DNA from: CAZDDB01 sp963843285
GTDB taxonomy: Bacteria; Acidobacteriota; HRBIN11; JAKEFK01
Assembly (NCBI GenBank): GCA_963843285.1
Contig: CAWJJO010000015.1
Coordinates: 27,488 to 91,487, forward strand
Length of the DNA: 64,000 bases
Reading direction: 5' to 3'
Shown piece after piece: positions 32,608 to 40,334 of this stretch. The notes beneath the pieces are model-generated. The model searched no databases. It was not told where the DNA came from and saw only the letters and a program-made list of their open reading frames with translations. Made by a program: the position numbers and the translations under genes. Positions within the stretch are counted from its first letter, which is position 1. Every line of letters begins with the position of its first letter.

Positions 32608-33243
32608 CTAGGGTAGACTCAATTGCTTGCGAATGTCGCTTTGAACTGCTTCGGGCGACTGTGTGCCGTCCACTCTGATGACGAGTTCCTTCTTGCTGAA
32701 GAGATCGATAATCGGCGCGGTTTTTTCGTGGTAATCCTGTAGACGCGCCCGGATGGAAGCCTCGTTGTCATCTACGCGCCGGATCAGTTTTCCGCCGCAT
32801 ACATCGCAAACATTCGATTTGACCGGACGGTGGTAGATCAGGTTGTAATCGAGTCCGCACTGCGAACAGAGCAGCCTGCTGAGAATTCTTTCGAGCACGA
32901 TCGCATCGGGAACATCGATCAAAATAACTGCGTCGATGTCATAGCTTTCGAGAAAGAATTCAGCCTGCTTGCGGTTGCGCGGAAAACCGTCCAGAATGAA
33001 TCCGTAATTCCAATCGTGTTCATCCAGGCGGCGGCGCACGACTTCCGCTACAACTTCATCCGAAACCAACTGTCCTTCGGCAATCAGTCGCTTGACGCTT
33101 GCGCCGAGCTTTGTGCGACTCTGGATATTCCAGCGAAAGATGTCACCAACGCTGATATGCACAAGGTCAAGATACTCCTTAAGCAATCTTGCCTGGGTGC
33201 CTTTTCCGCATCCTTGAACTCCCATGATGATGTATTTGTGCAT
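32608..33243 (-). CDS. adk: Adenylate kinase, zinc-lid type
   Basis: 211 aa. The P-loop is GVQGCGKGTQARLL, the LID carries a Cys4 zinc site (CSQCGLDYN and CDVCGG), and FILDGFPRNRKQAEF is the AMP-binding signature. It interconverts ATP + AMP and 2 ADP. It is divergent from the polyphosphate:AMP phosphotransferase gene, whose ADP product it can turn into ATP. Confidence 0.93.
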   Translation of the reverse strand: MHKYIIMGVQGCGKGTQARLLKEYLDLVHISVGDIFRWNIQSRTKLGASVKRLIAEGQLVSDEVVAEVVRRRLDEHDWNYGFILDGFPRNRKQAEFFLESYDIDAVILIDVPDAIVLERILSRLLCSQCGLDYNLIYHRPVKSNVCDVCGGKLIRRVDDNEASIRARLQDYHEKTAPIIDLFSKKELVIRVDGTQSPEAVQSDIRKQLSLP

Positions 33244-33324
33244 GAAGGTGTTCCTCTCTCAAACAGAGAATAGCATTAACAGAAGAATCTGAGGTAGCTT
33301 TCAGCGCTTGGTAGTGTGTCAGAC

Positions 33325-33370
33325 CTGGCTCCTGCGGGCTGGAAGCGGCTGGAAGCCCGCGCTCCTGCTA
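33325..33370. repeat. GGCTGGAAGCCCGCGCTCC repeat, copy 1
   Basis: GCTCCTGCGGGCTGGAAGCG followed by GCTGGAAGCCCGCGCTCC. A longer relative is at 37582-37727. It lies in the adk/pap divergent gap, upstream of the true pap start. Confidence 0.6.
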
Positions 33371-33430
33371 GCCACGAATCCCTTGAGCTACTCTGCGGGA
33401 AGTCATAGAATCGGGCAAGACGGAGGGCGT

Positions 33431-34909
33431 ATGTTTGAGTCGGCGGATCTGGACCACGTGATTCGTAAGGAAGAATACAAGCGCGAGGAACCAAAACTTC
33501 GCGAGGCGCTGCTCAATGCGCAGTTCGATCTTGGGGCGCAGAAGAAATTCTCTGTTCTCATCATCATCGGTGGTGTGGATGGCGCGGGCAAGGGGGAGAC
33601 GGTCAATCTGCTGAACGAGTGGATGGATCCGAGGCACATCGTAACCTATGCGTTCGGGCCACCCACGGACGAAGAAGCCGCCCGCCCGCCGATGTGGCGG
33701 TTCTGGCGCGCACTGCCGCCGAAGGGCAAGATCGGAGTGTTCTTCGGCTCCTGGTACACCGTACCGATTGTTAGCCGCGTACTCGGAAACTACAAAGACA
33801 GCGATCTGCAGAAAAGTCTCGATGAAATCTTCCGCCACGAAAAAATGCTGGTCGATGAGGGAGTATTGTTGCTGAAGTTCTGGTTTCATCTGTCCAAGGA
33901 CCAACAGCGCAAGCGTTTGAAAGCGCTTGAAGCCGATCCCAAGACAAGGTGGCGCGTGACCGAGGAAGACTGGCGGCGCTTCAAGGTGTACGACAAGTTT
34001 CGCGAGGTTTCTGAGCATTCGTTGCGCGAGACCAGCACGGCCGGCGCGCCGTGGATCGTTGTTTCCGGCGCGGACCACCGCTTCCGCAGTCTGACCACGG
34101 GCCGCATTCTGCTCGAACAAATCAGCAAGCGTGTCTCCCTCGGCGTAGGGAAGGACCGAACCGTGGAAGCTGCTCCTCCCATGCCGCAGCTGGACAATCT
34201 CAAGCTGCTACGCTCCCTGAACATGAGGCAGCGGTTGGAAAAGAAACGCTACGACAAACAGCTGGAAAAATATCAAGGGGAGCTGAATTCACTCACGCGC
34301 TCAAAGCAGGTGCGCAAGCGCTCCATCATCTTGATCTTCGAGGGTTGGGATGCCGCCGGCAAAGGTTCTGCGATCCGCCGCATCACTGGCGCTCTGGACG
34401 CTCGCCAGTACCGCATCGTCCCGATCGCGGCGCCCACCGAAGAAGAACGCGCACAACCCTATCTGTGGCGCTTCTGGCGTCACCTTCCAAGCAGGGGAGG
34501 GATCACCATCTTTGACCGCTCGTGGTACGGACGCGTGCTCGTGGAACGCGTAGAAGGATTTTGCTCGCAAGTTGACTGGATGCGCGCCTATTCGGAGATC
34601 AACGATTTCGAAGAACAACTCGTTGACAACGGCGCGAAGCTATTCAAGTTCTGGCTGCACATCACGAAAGACGAGCAACTGCGTCGTTTCAAGGAACGCC
34701 AGAAGACATCCTTCAAGCGATTCAAGATTACGGAGGAAGATTGGCGCAACCGCAAGAAGTGGCCCGACTATGAGGCTGCGGTGTGTGACATGATCGATCG
34801 CACATCCACTGAGATCGCGCCCTGGACGATCATTGAAGCGCAGAATAAGCAGTTCGCCCGCATTAAGCTGCTGAAGACTATCGTCGACCGGCTCGGCAAA
34901 CACCTGTAG
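33431..34909 (+). CDS. pap: Polyphosphate:AMP phosphotransferase (class II PPK2, two domains)
   Basis: 492 aa, start set by GGAGG at 33422-33426. Two PPK2 domains are fused. Domain 1 has Walker A GGVDGAGKGETVNLL and lid FFGSWYTVP; domain 2 has Walker A EGWDAAGKGSAIRRI and lid FDRSWYGRVLVERVEGF. The first lid lacks the Asp-Arg pair of the second, so domain 1 is probably degenerate, as is usual in two-domain enzymes of this type. The enzyme phosphorylates AMP to ADP with polyphosphate. Divergent adk completes an AMP-to-ATP route. Confidence 0.92.
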   Translation: MFESADLDHVIRKEEYKREEPKLREALLNAQFDLGAQKKFSVLIIIGGVDGAGKGETVNLLNEWMDPRHIVTYAFGPPTDEEAARPPMWRFWRALPPKGKIGVFFGSWYTVPIVSRVLGNYKDSDLQKSLDEIFRHEKMLVDEGVLLLKFWFHLSKDQQRKRLKALEADPKTRWRVTEEDWRRFKVYDKFREVSEHSLRETSTAGAPWIVVSGADHRFRSLTTGRILLEQISKRVSLGVGKDRTVEAAPPMPQLDNLKLLRSLNMRQRLEKKRYDKQLEKYQGELNSLTRSKQVRKRSIILIFEGWDAAGKGSAIRRITGALDARQYRIVPIAAPTEEERAQPYLWRFWRHLPSRGGITIFDRSWYGRVLVERVEGFCSQVDWMRAYSEINDFEEQLVDNGAKLFKFWLHITKDEQLRRFKERQKTSFKRFKITEEDWRNRKKWPDYEAAVCDMIDRTSTEIAPWTIIEAQNKQFARIKLLKTIVDRLGKHL

Positions 34910-34917
34910 AGATCGAT

Positions 34918-34993
34918 TGGAGCGCAGCCTGCCGGTGCTATGGAGCGCGGGCGTCCCGCCTGCATTATGGGTCGCAGGCCTCCGGCCTGCACC
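34918..34993. repeat. GC-rich palindromic repeat (GCAGGCGTCCCGCC family), copy 5
   Basis: GGAGCGCAGCCTGCCGGTG, GGAGCGCGGGCGTCCCGCC and TCGCAGGCCTCCGGCCTGC. It fills the gap between pap and the first DinB gene, where an ORF extends over it without protein character. Confidence 0.7.
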
Positions 34994-35045
34994 GGAGTTT
35001 CGTTCGTTCCCCAAAATCCTCTGGCCGTTTTATAATTACCATGTT

Positions 35046-35537
35046 GTGTCTCCGACAGATTTGATTGCAGAAGCGCTAAGCACCTGGCGCGTGAACAACA
35101 ACACAAATCTATTGTTGCTGGATTCAATTTCCAAAAAAGGCTTGCTGTTGGAGCCCGGCGGTCCCAGAGCGCGGAACATAGCGCAAATATTTGCCCATCT
35201 GCATCATGCTCGCATCGGCTGGGTTCGGTGGCAAGAACCTTCCGCTGTCGCGCATCTGACTCGATTTCAAAAAAAGACAGTGCCTTCGCGAGCGGAATTG
35301 AAACGCGCCCTGAAGGACTCCGCTCAAATGGTGGAAGCATTCATGCAACGGGCTTTTTCAGGACAGGCCAGAATCAAATGGTTTCGGAAACAACCCGTGC
35401 GTTTTATGACGTACCTCATCATGCATGAAGCTCATCATCGCGGTCAGATTGCCTATGTACTGAAAATCTCAGGCATGAGACTGCCTACGGAAGTGGCAGG
35501 CCGTCTATGGGCCATTTGGTCCTGGGGCAAAGAATAA
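35046..35537 (+). CDS. DinB-like four-helix metalloprotein
   Basis: 163 aa from GTG 35046. The upstream frame covers the palindromic repeat and is rejected as coding. Metal-binding histidines appear as IFAHLHHARIGW and MHEAHHRGQIAYVL, the standard DinB/YfiT-like pattern. The family includes thiol-dependent transferases, but most members are uncharacterised. It lies 36 nt before a second DinB gene. Confidence 0.72.
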   Translation: MSPTDLIAEALSTWRVNNNTNLLLLDSISKKGLLLEPGGPRARNIAQIFAHLHHARIGWVRWQEPSAVAHLTRFQKKTVPSRAELKRALKDSAQMVEAFMQRAFSGQARIKWFRKQPVRFMTYLIMHEAHHRGQIAYVLKISGMRLPTEVAGRLWAIWSWGKE

Positions 35538-35573
35538 TCCGGCCGAATAGTATTCTTGTATGGAGAAATCAAC

Positions 35574-36047
35574 ATGAATCAAGACACAATACTTCGTTCA
35601 CATCTAAAAAGGATACTGGATTGGGAAGATGCTCACGTTGGATTCGACAACGCGATCAAGGGAATTCCACCGAAACTTCGAGGCGTGAAACCGCAGGGTC
35701 TTCCGTACTCACCATGGCAAATCCTGGAACACATCCGGATCTGTCAGTATGACATTCTCGACTTTTGCCGGAACCCTGAATACAAAGAGCGACGAATGGA
35801 AGAGTACTGGCCAAAGACAGCGGCGCCTCCAACAACGAAGGCCTGGAACGAAAGCATCGCCGCTTTTCGAAAGGACCGCGACGCTCTCAAGAAGCTTGCT
35901 TCCGATCCTCGCATCGATCTGTTTGTCGAGATTCCGCATGGAACAGGACAAACATATCTACGGGAACTGCTGGTTGTGTCTGACCACAATGCGTATCACA
36001 TTGCCGACATCGTCGCGCAACGCAGGATCCTCGGCATCTGGAAATAA
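35574..36047 (+). CDS. DinB-like protein
   Basis: 157 aa from ATG 35574 with GGAGAA about 8 nt upstream. Putative metal histidines are in WQILEHIRICQYDI and VSDHNAYHIADIV. It shares the DinB fold with the preceding gene but little sequence, so this is a family tandem rather than a recent duplication. Confidence 0.8.
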   Translation: MNQDTILRSHLKRILDWEDAHVGFDNAIKGIPPKLRGVKPQGLPYSPWQILEHIRICQYDILDFCRNPEYKERRMEEYWPKTAAPPTTKAWNESIAAFRKDRDALKKLASDPRIDLFVEIPHGTGQTYLRELLVVSDHNAYHIADIVAQRRILGIWK

Positions 36048-36061
36048 CGATGTGCCGGCGG

Positions 36062-36148
36062 CACTATTGCGGTTGGTAACGCCAGCTTCTCGCTGGCACA
36101 GCTCGAGCTGAAATAGCCGGCATGGACGCCGGCGGTACAAACCGGTTT
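36062..36148. repeat. GCGGTTNGTAACGCC palindrome, copy 2
   Basis: TTGCGGTTGGTAACGCCAGC and CATGGACGCCGGCGGTACAA ACCGG flank a CAGCTCGAGCTG core. It is related to the inner part of the element at 23115-23253 but without its AT-rich terminal repeats. Confidence 0.6.
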
Positions 36149-36153
36149 CCGAG

Positions 36154-37026
36154 TCAGTCTGCCAGGTAGCCGAATTTGCCGGCATTAAAGTCTTCGATCG
36201 CTTCGTTGATTTCATCAGCGGTGTTCATAACGAATGGACCGTAATGTACCAGCGGTTCCTCGATCGGTTCGCCGCTCAGGAACAGAACGATCGATTCCGA
36301 CAACGAGCGGATTTGAACCTCATCACCATCGTTATGAAACAGAATGAACTCGCCCGCGGAGACTTCCGATGATTCGTTGGCCTGGACTTTTCCCTGTAAT
36401 ACCAGAACAGCAGTGTTGTAATCTCCAGGCGTAGCGAGTCGCACTTCAGCGCCCGGCTTGAGTCGCAGATCCAGCATGTGCGCGGAAGTAAATGTGGAAG
36501 CCGCGCCGCCTGTCTCTTCGTATGCGCCGGAGATCACTCGAATTCGGCCCTGTTCTCCCGGGAGCAAGACCTCCGGAATCGTGTCTATTGTGAGTCCCTG
36601 ATATTTTGGCGATGCCATCTTGTGCTGCCTGGGCAGATTCACCCAGATTTGAATCATGTGCATGACACCACCGGCGCGAGCAAATTCTTCTTCATGGTAT
36701 TCGTTGTGAAGGATTCCACCCCCGGCCGTCATCCATTGCACTTCATCCGGCTGAATGACTCCACCATTTCCGGCGCTATCGTGATGTGCGATCGCTCCTT
36801 GATAGGCAATCGTGACGGTTTCGAAACCCCGGTGAGGATGCGTCCCGACACCACGCTTCCGGACTGTCGGCGTATAGTTGCGTGGCTTATGATAATCCAG
36901 TAAGAAAAAGGGGCTCATTCGCTTTTCGAAGTCGGTGGCTGAGGGAAAATAGTTGCTCACATGAAAACCATTTCCAACCCAGTACTCCGGCGATCCCAGG
37001 AAGACTCGTTCAATCGTTCGTTTCAT
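36154..37026 (-). CDS. Pirin-family cupin
   Basis: 290 aa from ATG 37026 with AAGGAG upstream. The N-terminal cupin shows the pirin metal motif GVGTHPHRGFETVTIAYQG and LHNEYHEEE. The second cupin domain carries VLVLQGKVQANESSEVSAGE. Bacterial pirins include quercetin 2,3-dioxygenases and redox-linked regulators. It is directly downstream of a MarR-family gene, and both are preceded by the same 18-nt palindrome. Confidence 0.9.
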   Translation of the reverse strand: MKRTIERVFLGSPEYWVGNGFHVSNYFPSATDFEKRMSPFFLLDYHKPRNYTPTVRKRGVGTHPHRGFETVTIAYQGAIAHHDSAGNGGVIQPDEVQWMTAGGGILHNEYHEEEFARAGGVMHMIQIWVNLPRQHKMASPKYQGLTIDTIPEVLLPGEQGRIRVISGAYEETGGAASTFTSAHMLDLRLKPGAEVRLATPGDYNTAVLVLQGKVQANESSEVSAGEFILFHNDGDEVQIRSLSESIVLFLSGEPIEEPLVHYGPFVMNTADEINEAIEDFNAGKFGYLAD

Positions 37027-37041
37027 AGATGTTTCTCCTTG

Positions 37042-37059
37042 TATTTTGATATCAAAATA
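37042..37059. promoter_or_regulatory. MarR operator candidate upstream of pirin
   Basis: TATTTTGATATCAAAATA is a perfect 18-nt palindrome. It lies 16 nt upstream of the pirin ATG and just after the marR stop. The identical sequence stands before marR. Confidence 0.75.
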
Positions 37060-37073
37060 ATACACAAAAAAAA

Positions 37074-37529
37074 TCAGCCTCGGTGAACGGCGGTCCCAAG
37101 CTTCTTGCAGATCCTCCGCAGTTCTTTCTGTTCCTGATTAGTCAGGGATCTAAATTGCTTTGTGATTGTCTTCGCGTGTTGCGGAAACAATTCCGCAATG
37201 AGCTTATGACCTTTCCCGGTCAGCGCCACACGGACGAATCGTTTATCAGCTGCGCTTCTTTCTCGCATCGCAAGGCCCCGTTTCTCCAGGCCGGCGACCA
37301 CTGCCGTAATGCTGCCGCAACTGCGCAGTAGCTTGTCCGCCAGCTCCCCCTGGTTCATCGGGCCCAGATGCAAAAGCACTTCGAGAGCTCCAAACTGACT
37401 CAACGTAAGTCGTTTGCGTCCCAGCTCTCTACGCAGGCAATCGGCCATCGCGTCAGACGCTCGCATAAAGTTGATAAATGCATTCAAGGCCAAAACCTCT
37501 GCTTCGCTTCCTCGATAATGTGTCGGCAT
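37074..37529 (-). CDS. MarR-family transcriptional regulator
   Basis: 151 aa. The winged helix is recognised from LTLSQFGALEVLLHLGPMNQ, LLRSCGSITAVVAGLEKRGL and RSAADKRFVRVALTGKG. Two cysteines (DCLRREL, SCGS) could allow thiol sensing; this is speculative. It is the first gene of a pair with pirin, and identical palindromes before each gene suggest that it represses both. Confidence 0.92.
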   Translation of the reverse strand: MPTHYRGSEAEVLALNAFINFMRASDAMADCLRRELGRKRLTLSQFGALEVLLHLGPMNQGELADKLLRSCGSITAVVAGLEKRGLAMRERSAADKRFVRVALTGKGHKLIAELFPQHAKTITKQFRSLTNQEQKELRRICKKLGTAVHRG

Positions 37530-37546
37530 ATTTTGATATCAAAATA
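37529..37546. promoter_or_regulatory. MarR operator candidate upstream of marR
   Basis: TATTTTGATATCAAAATA, identical to 37042-37059, abuts the marR ATG. A bound repressor would cover the start, consistent with autoregulation. Confidence 0.75.
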
Positions 37547-37581
37547 ATATACTGTTTCCGCACCATGGAGTCAAGTTAACC

Positions 37582-37727
37582 GGGAGGCCGATGCTGTTGA
37601 GAAATGCAAGGGAGCGCGGACTTCCAGTCGCCCAGATTTTATTGGTCCTTGATAATCGGCTGGCTGGAAGCCCGCGCTCCAGATAGGAGCATCCTCTTCC
37701 TGCATTTTTCAAAAGCATCGGCCCCTT
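37582..37727. repeat. MITE-like nested hairpin with GGCCGATGCT termini
   Basis: GGCCGATGCT (37586-37595) and its exact complement AGCATCGGCC (37714-37723) enclose GAAATGCA/TGCATTTTTC and then GGGAGCGCGGACTTCCAG against GGAAGCCCGCGCTCC. The layout (AT-rich outer, GC-rich inner stems, about 140 bp) resembles 23115-23253. There is no ORF in it. Confidence 0.6.
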
Positions 37728-37785
37728 GTACACATAGTTGAATACAGTCACAATGAACATAGATCAAATCAGGAGGTTAGAGAAC

Positions 37786-38190
37786 ATGCTGGGCAAACAA
37801 ATAGGAGAAGAGAAAGGCAAGATTAGTGGAAGAAGAGTTTTACGCAATGATGATTTGACTGTGAGGATAGAGACTTCACAGGTTGGAACAGGCCAGATCC
37901 TGGGAGTAAAGTACACCACGATGGGAACTTACACGTCCGCAATGAGAAATAGTGGAACTCTGTTTGGCGAGGGTCAGGGAATGCTGATGGCCGAAAGCGG
38001 TGAATCGGCAACCTGGTTCGGACAGGGTGTTGGAACCTTAAAAAAGAAAGGGGGTGTGAGCTTTCGAGGGGCCGTTTACTTTCATACGTCTTCCAAGAAA
38101 TGGTCTGCGCTCAACACCGTGGCCGTTGTGTATGAATATGAGGTTGATGCAGAAGGAAACTACACTACTCAGATGTGGGAATGGAAATAA
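37786..38190 (+). CDS. Conserved-looking hypothetical beta-rich protein
   Basis: 134 aa. The ATG at 37786 is chosen because AGGAGG lies nine nt upstream; an in-frame ATG at 37753 has none. The sequence alternates short strands (YTTMGTYTSAMRNSGTLFGE, SFRGAVYFHTSSKKW, VVYEYEVDAEGNYTTQMWEW) with no signal peptide or TM helix, suggesting a small cytoplasmic beta-barrel. I do not recognise the family. Confidence 0.6.
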   Translation: MLGKQIGEEKGKISGRRVLRNDDLTVRIETSQVGTGQILGVKYTTMGTYTSAMRNSGTLFGEGQGMLMAESGESATWFGQGVGTLKKKGGVSFRGAVYFHTSSKKWSALNTVAVVYEYEVDAEGNYTTQMWEWK

Positions 38191-38536
38191 CGTAGTTTAC
38201 GAGGACGGCTTCGATGATTTCCCACTGCCGTTACCATTTGCAGAGCCTGCGTCAATGGTTCAATCCTTTGCCTCGCAGCGCGAAACCATAAACGGGATGA
38301 TATTTAACCACGAGGTTAACTATTAGGATTTCTCACCCCGCCGTTCAGTGTAGCCATTCACCTTCTGCGGGCGCGAAGATCGGCGCCTCCAATTGGGCAC
38401 TCCGCGTTGCGGCCATAACGGCCTGGCACTCACGAAACATCGTTCGGCCTTGGGCGACATCTCAAGGCTGTTTCCCTGGAATGGAAGCCCATCAAATGCG
38501 CGACGAGGCGATTGACGCGACGACGCGTGAGAATGC
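38191..38536. other. Gap without a recognisable gene
   Basis: About 345 nt between the hypothetical gene and the peptidase. The only notable sequence is a GACGCGACGACGCGTGAG stretch near 38513-38530. A similar ACGCGACGACGCAATAG stretch precedes the first tRNA-Arg fragment at 53784. No promoter or RNA is convincingly visible. Confidence 0.4.
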
Positions 38537-40330
38537 CTAGCGAACTTCAAAGGTCAGGGATTTTTCGGACAATACGTTCTGCGTTCCACCGAGGCGGCCG
38601 TTAGTAGTAACGGTGTATTGCCCCGGGGTTGTTCCGTCACCCGTATGAATTTCAAACAAAAACAATCCGTTTAATCCCCCATGGTTCCCGTCAAATACCT
38701 GCCATATATTCGGGACAACGAAGTAGTCTGAACCGGAAGGGCCGTCAATTCTGAAATTTTCCGGAACGAAATTGTAACCAGGAGTTAAACGGGAAGCGTC
38801 ATATTCCGCAATCACCCATACGATTTCGCCGCGGTTGAAAGTGTTTTGCAGCTGATAGCTGCCGCTTCCAGCGGGAAGAACGGCTGTTTTCAAACCGAGA
38901 AAATCTAACTGTCCGGTTTGTCCCGGATTATTTCCCGTGATGCCGTGTTTTGCGAATGCCTTCTGAATCGCCGCCGTATTGGCGCTTGAATGCAGGGCGC
39001 CGTCCGCGGCGATCATCGCATCACGCACATCAAAAAAGTCAGGATTTGCCGGCAGCAGGTGAAAGGATTCGAACAACAATTGCTGAGCGGGAATGGCTCC
39101 GATCTGTTTTTGAAGATCCCACCAGGATCCGCCCAGGATCAGCCCGGTATGGTGCGGCTCGGCTAAATGGAAGGTCTTGTCGATTACGCTCTTTGGAAAA
39201 CGATTTTTATTATTGAGTTTGCGTCCGAAGTATTGATGCGTATCGCGCGAGCTAAAACCAAAATCGAAAAGTTTGGGATTTCCCGAAAGTGCCGCAGCCG
39301 AAATATCACCAACGGCTTCGTGGAGGCTAAGCGGATAAACGCTTTCGGTTGAGTCCAAAAATTCCGGACGAAGCTTGTCCAGCACTGCGTGACCGTATTC
39401 GTGATATACGATCTCTGCATCGAGCGCGGCATTTTCGAACTGGTCGCCGGCTCCAAAGCCGAGAAAGCCGGTCTTTCGAAATTTGCGGTTGCGTGAGTAC
39501 AACGAATTATCCAGACCCGGTCCTCCATCCGTTCCGGCAACATTCACAAAAATCGGCAATCTCCGGTCCAGACCTCTGAAGCCCACAGATCGCCAGCGAT
39601 CGTGAACCGCATTGATGTGGAAGTAACCCATCGCTTCTTCTACCTTCGGATCATTTTCGGCGTAATTGTAGACGCGACTCTCTTCCTTCGCGCGGGTATA
39701 ATCCGAAAGGTGAAGCGGGGAAGCCACATCGAACGCCGTATTTGCGTTATAAACCCGAACGAATTTTCCGGAGAGTGTGCGGCTACTGTCCATATTCGGA
39801 AGGGTTTGGATTACGCGGTTGGGAGTGGTGGCCGGATTTTCAGTCCAAACGTTGCCCTGTCCTTCAAAATTGAAAAAGGTCTTGATGGCTCGTTGAATGA
39901 TGCGTGGATTTTGCGCATCGACAAGCAGTATCCAGGAGCCGAAGGCAACATTTTCGCTATCGATGCTGATTTGCCAGACGAGTTTCGGTTTTGAATCGGA
40001 TGGCAGAATGCGCAATCCGTCGTTGTAAATCAGGTTTCCATTTCCGAACCGACGGGCCGTTGACACAGCGAACTGTGCATCGAGCGGATATTCCATCTTA
40101 CCGTGCAATGCGACCATTGTGCTGCTTCGGGCAATGATGCGACCGGATGAATCTGTAGAAACACGCGCGTACGACCCGAAGACGGGTATGCCTCCGTACA
40201 TCTGCTGATACTGAACGTGCTTGCCGATTGCGCTTTGTTCCACAGTCAACAGCTTCCACTGGTCTTTGTCTTCCGCGGAATCCAACAGGAAAGGAATGAG
40301 AAGGAACAGCAACAAAAGAATTTTCTTCAT
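38537..40330 (-). CDS. Secreted M4/M36-like (fungalysin/thermolysin) zinc metallopeptidase
   Basis: 597 aa. A signal peptide (ILLLLFLLIPFLLDS) is followed by an FTP-type propeptide (GKHVQYQQMYGGIPVFGSYA). The catalytic zinc motif is H310-E-Y-G-H314 (VYHEYGHAVLD), with the third ligand Glu338 in SLHEAVGDISAAAL. A beta-sandwich C-terminal region (about 450-597) resembles a pre-peptidase-type domain. It probably degrades extracellular protein. It starts 4 nt after the sialidase-like gene, so the pair is an operon. Confidence 0.87.
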   Translation of the reverse strand: MKKILLLLFLLIPFLLDSAEDKDQWKLLTVEQSAIGKHVQYQQMYGGIPVFGSYARVSTDSSGRIIARSSTMVALHGKMEYPLDAQFAVSTARRFGNGNLIYNDGLRILPSDSKPKLVWQISIDSENVAFGSWILLVDAQNPRIIQRAIKTFFNFEGQGNVWTENPATTPNRVIQTLPNMDSSRTLSGKFVRVYNANTAFDVASPLHLSDYTRAKEESRVYNYAENDPKVEEAMGYFHINAVHDRWRSVGFRGLDRRLPIFVNVAGTDGGPGLDNSLYSRNRKFRKTGFLGFGAGDQFENAALDAEIVYHEYGHAVLDKLRPEFLDSTESVYPLSLHEAVGDISAAALSGNPKLFDFGFSSRDTHQYFGRKLNNKNRFPKSVIDKTFHLAEPHHTGLILGGSWWDLQKQIGAIPAQQLLFESFHLLPANPDFFDVRDAMIAADGALHSSANTAAIQKAFAKHGITGNNPGQTGQLDFLGLKTAVLPAGSGSYQLQNTFNRGEIVWVIAEYDASRLTPGYNFVPENFRIDGPSGSDYFVVPNIWQVFDGNHGGLNGLFLFEIHTGDGTTPGQYTVTTNGRLGGTQNVLSEKSLTFEVR

Positions 40331-40334
40331 GGCT

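Noticed and set aside
33308..33430. N-terminal extension of the pap frame
   Set aside because: It reads through an intergenic repeat; GGAGG and family sequence support 33431.
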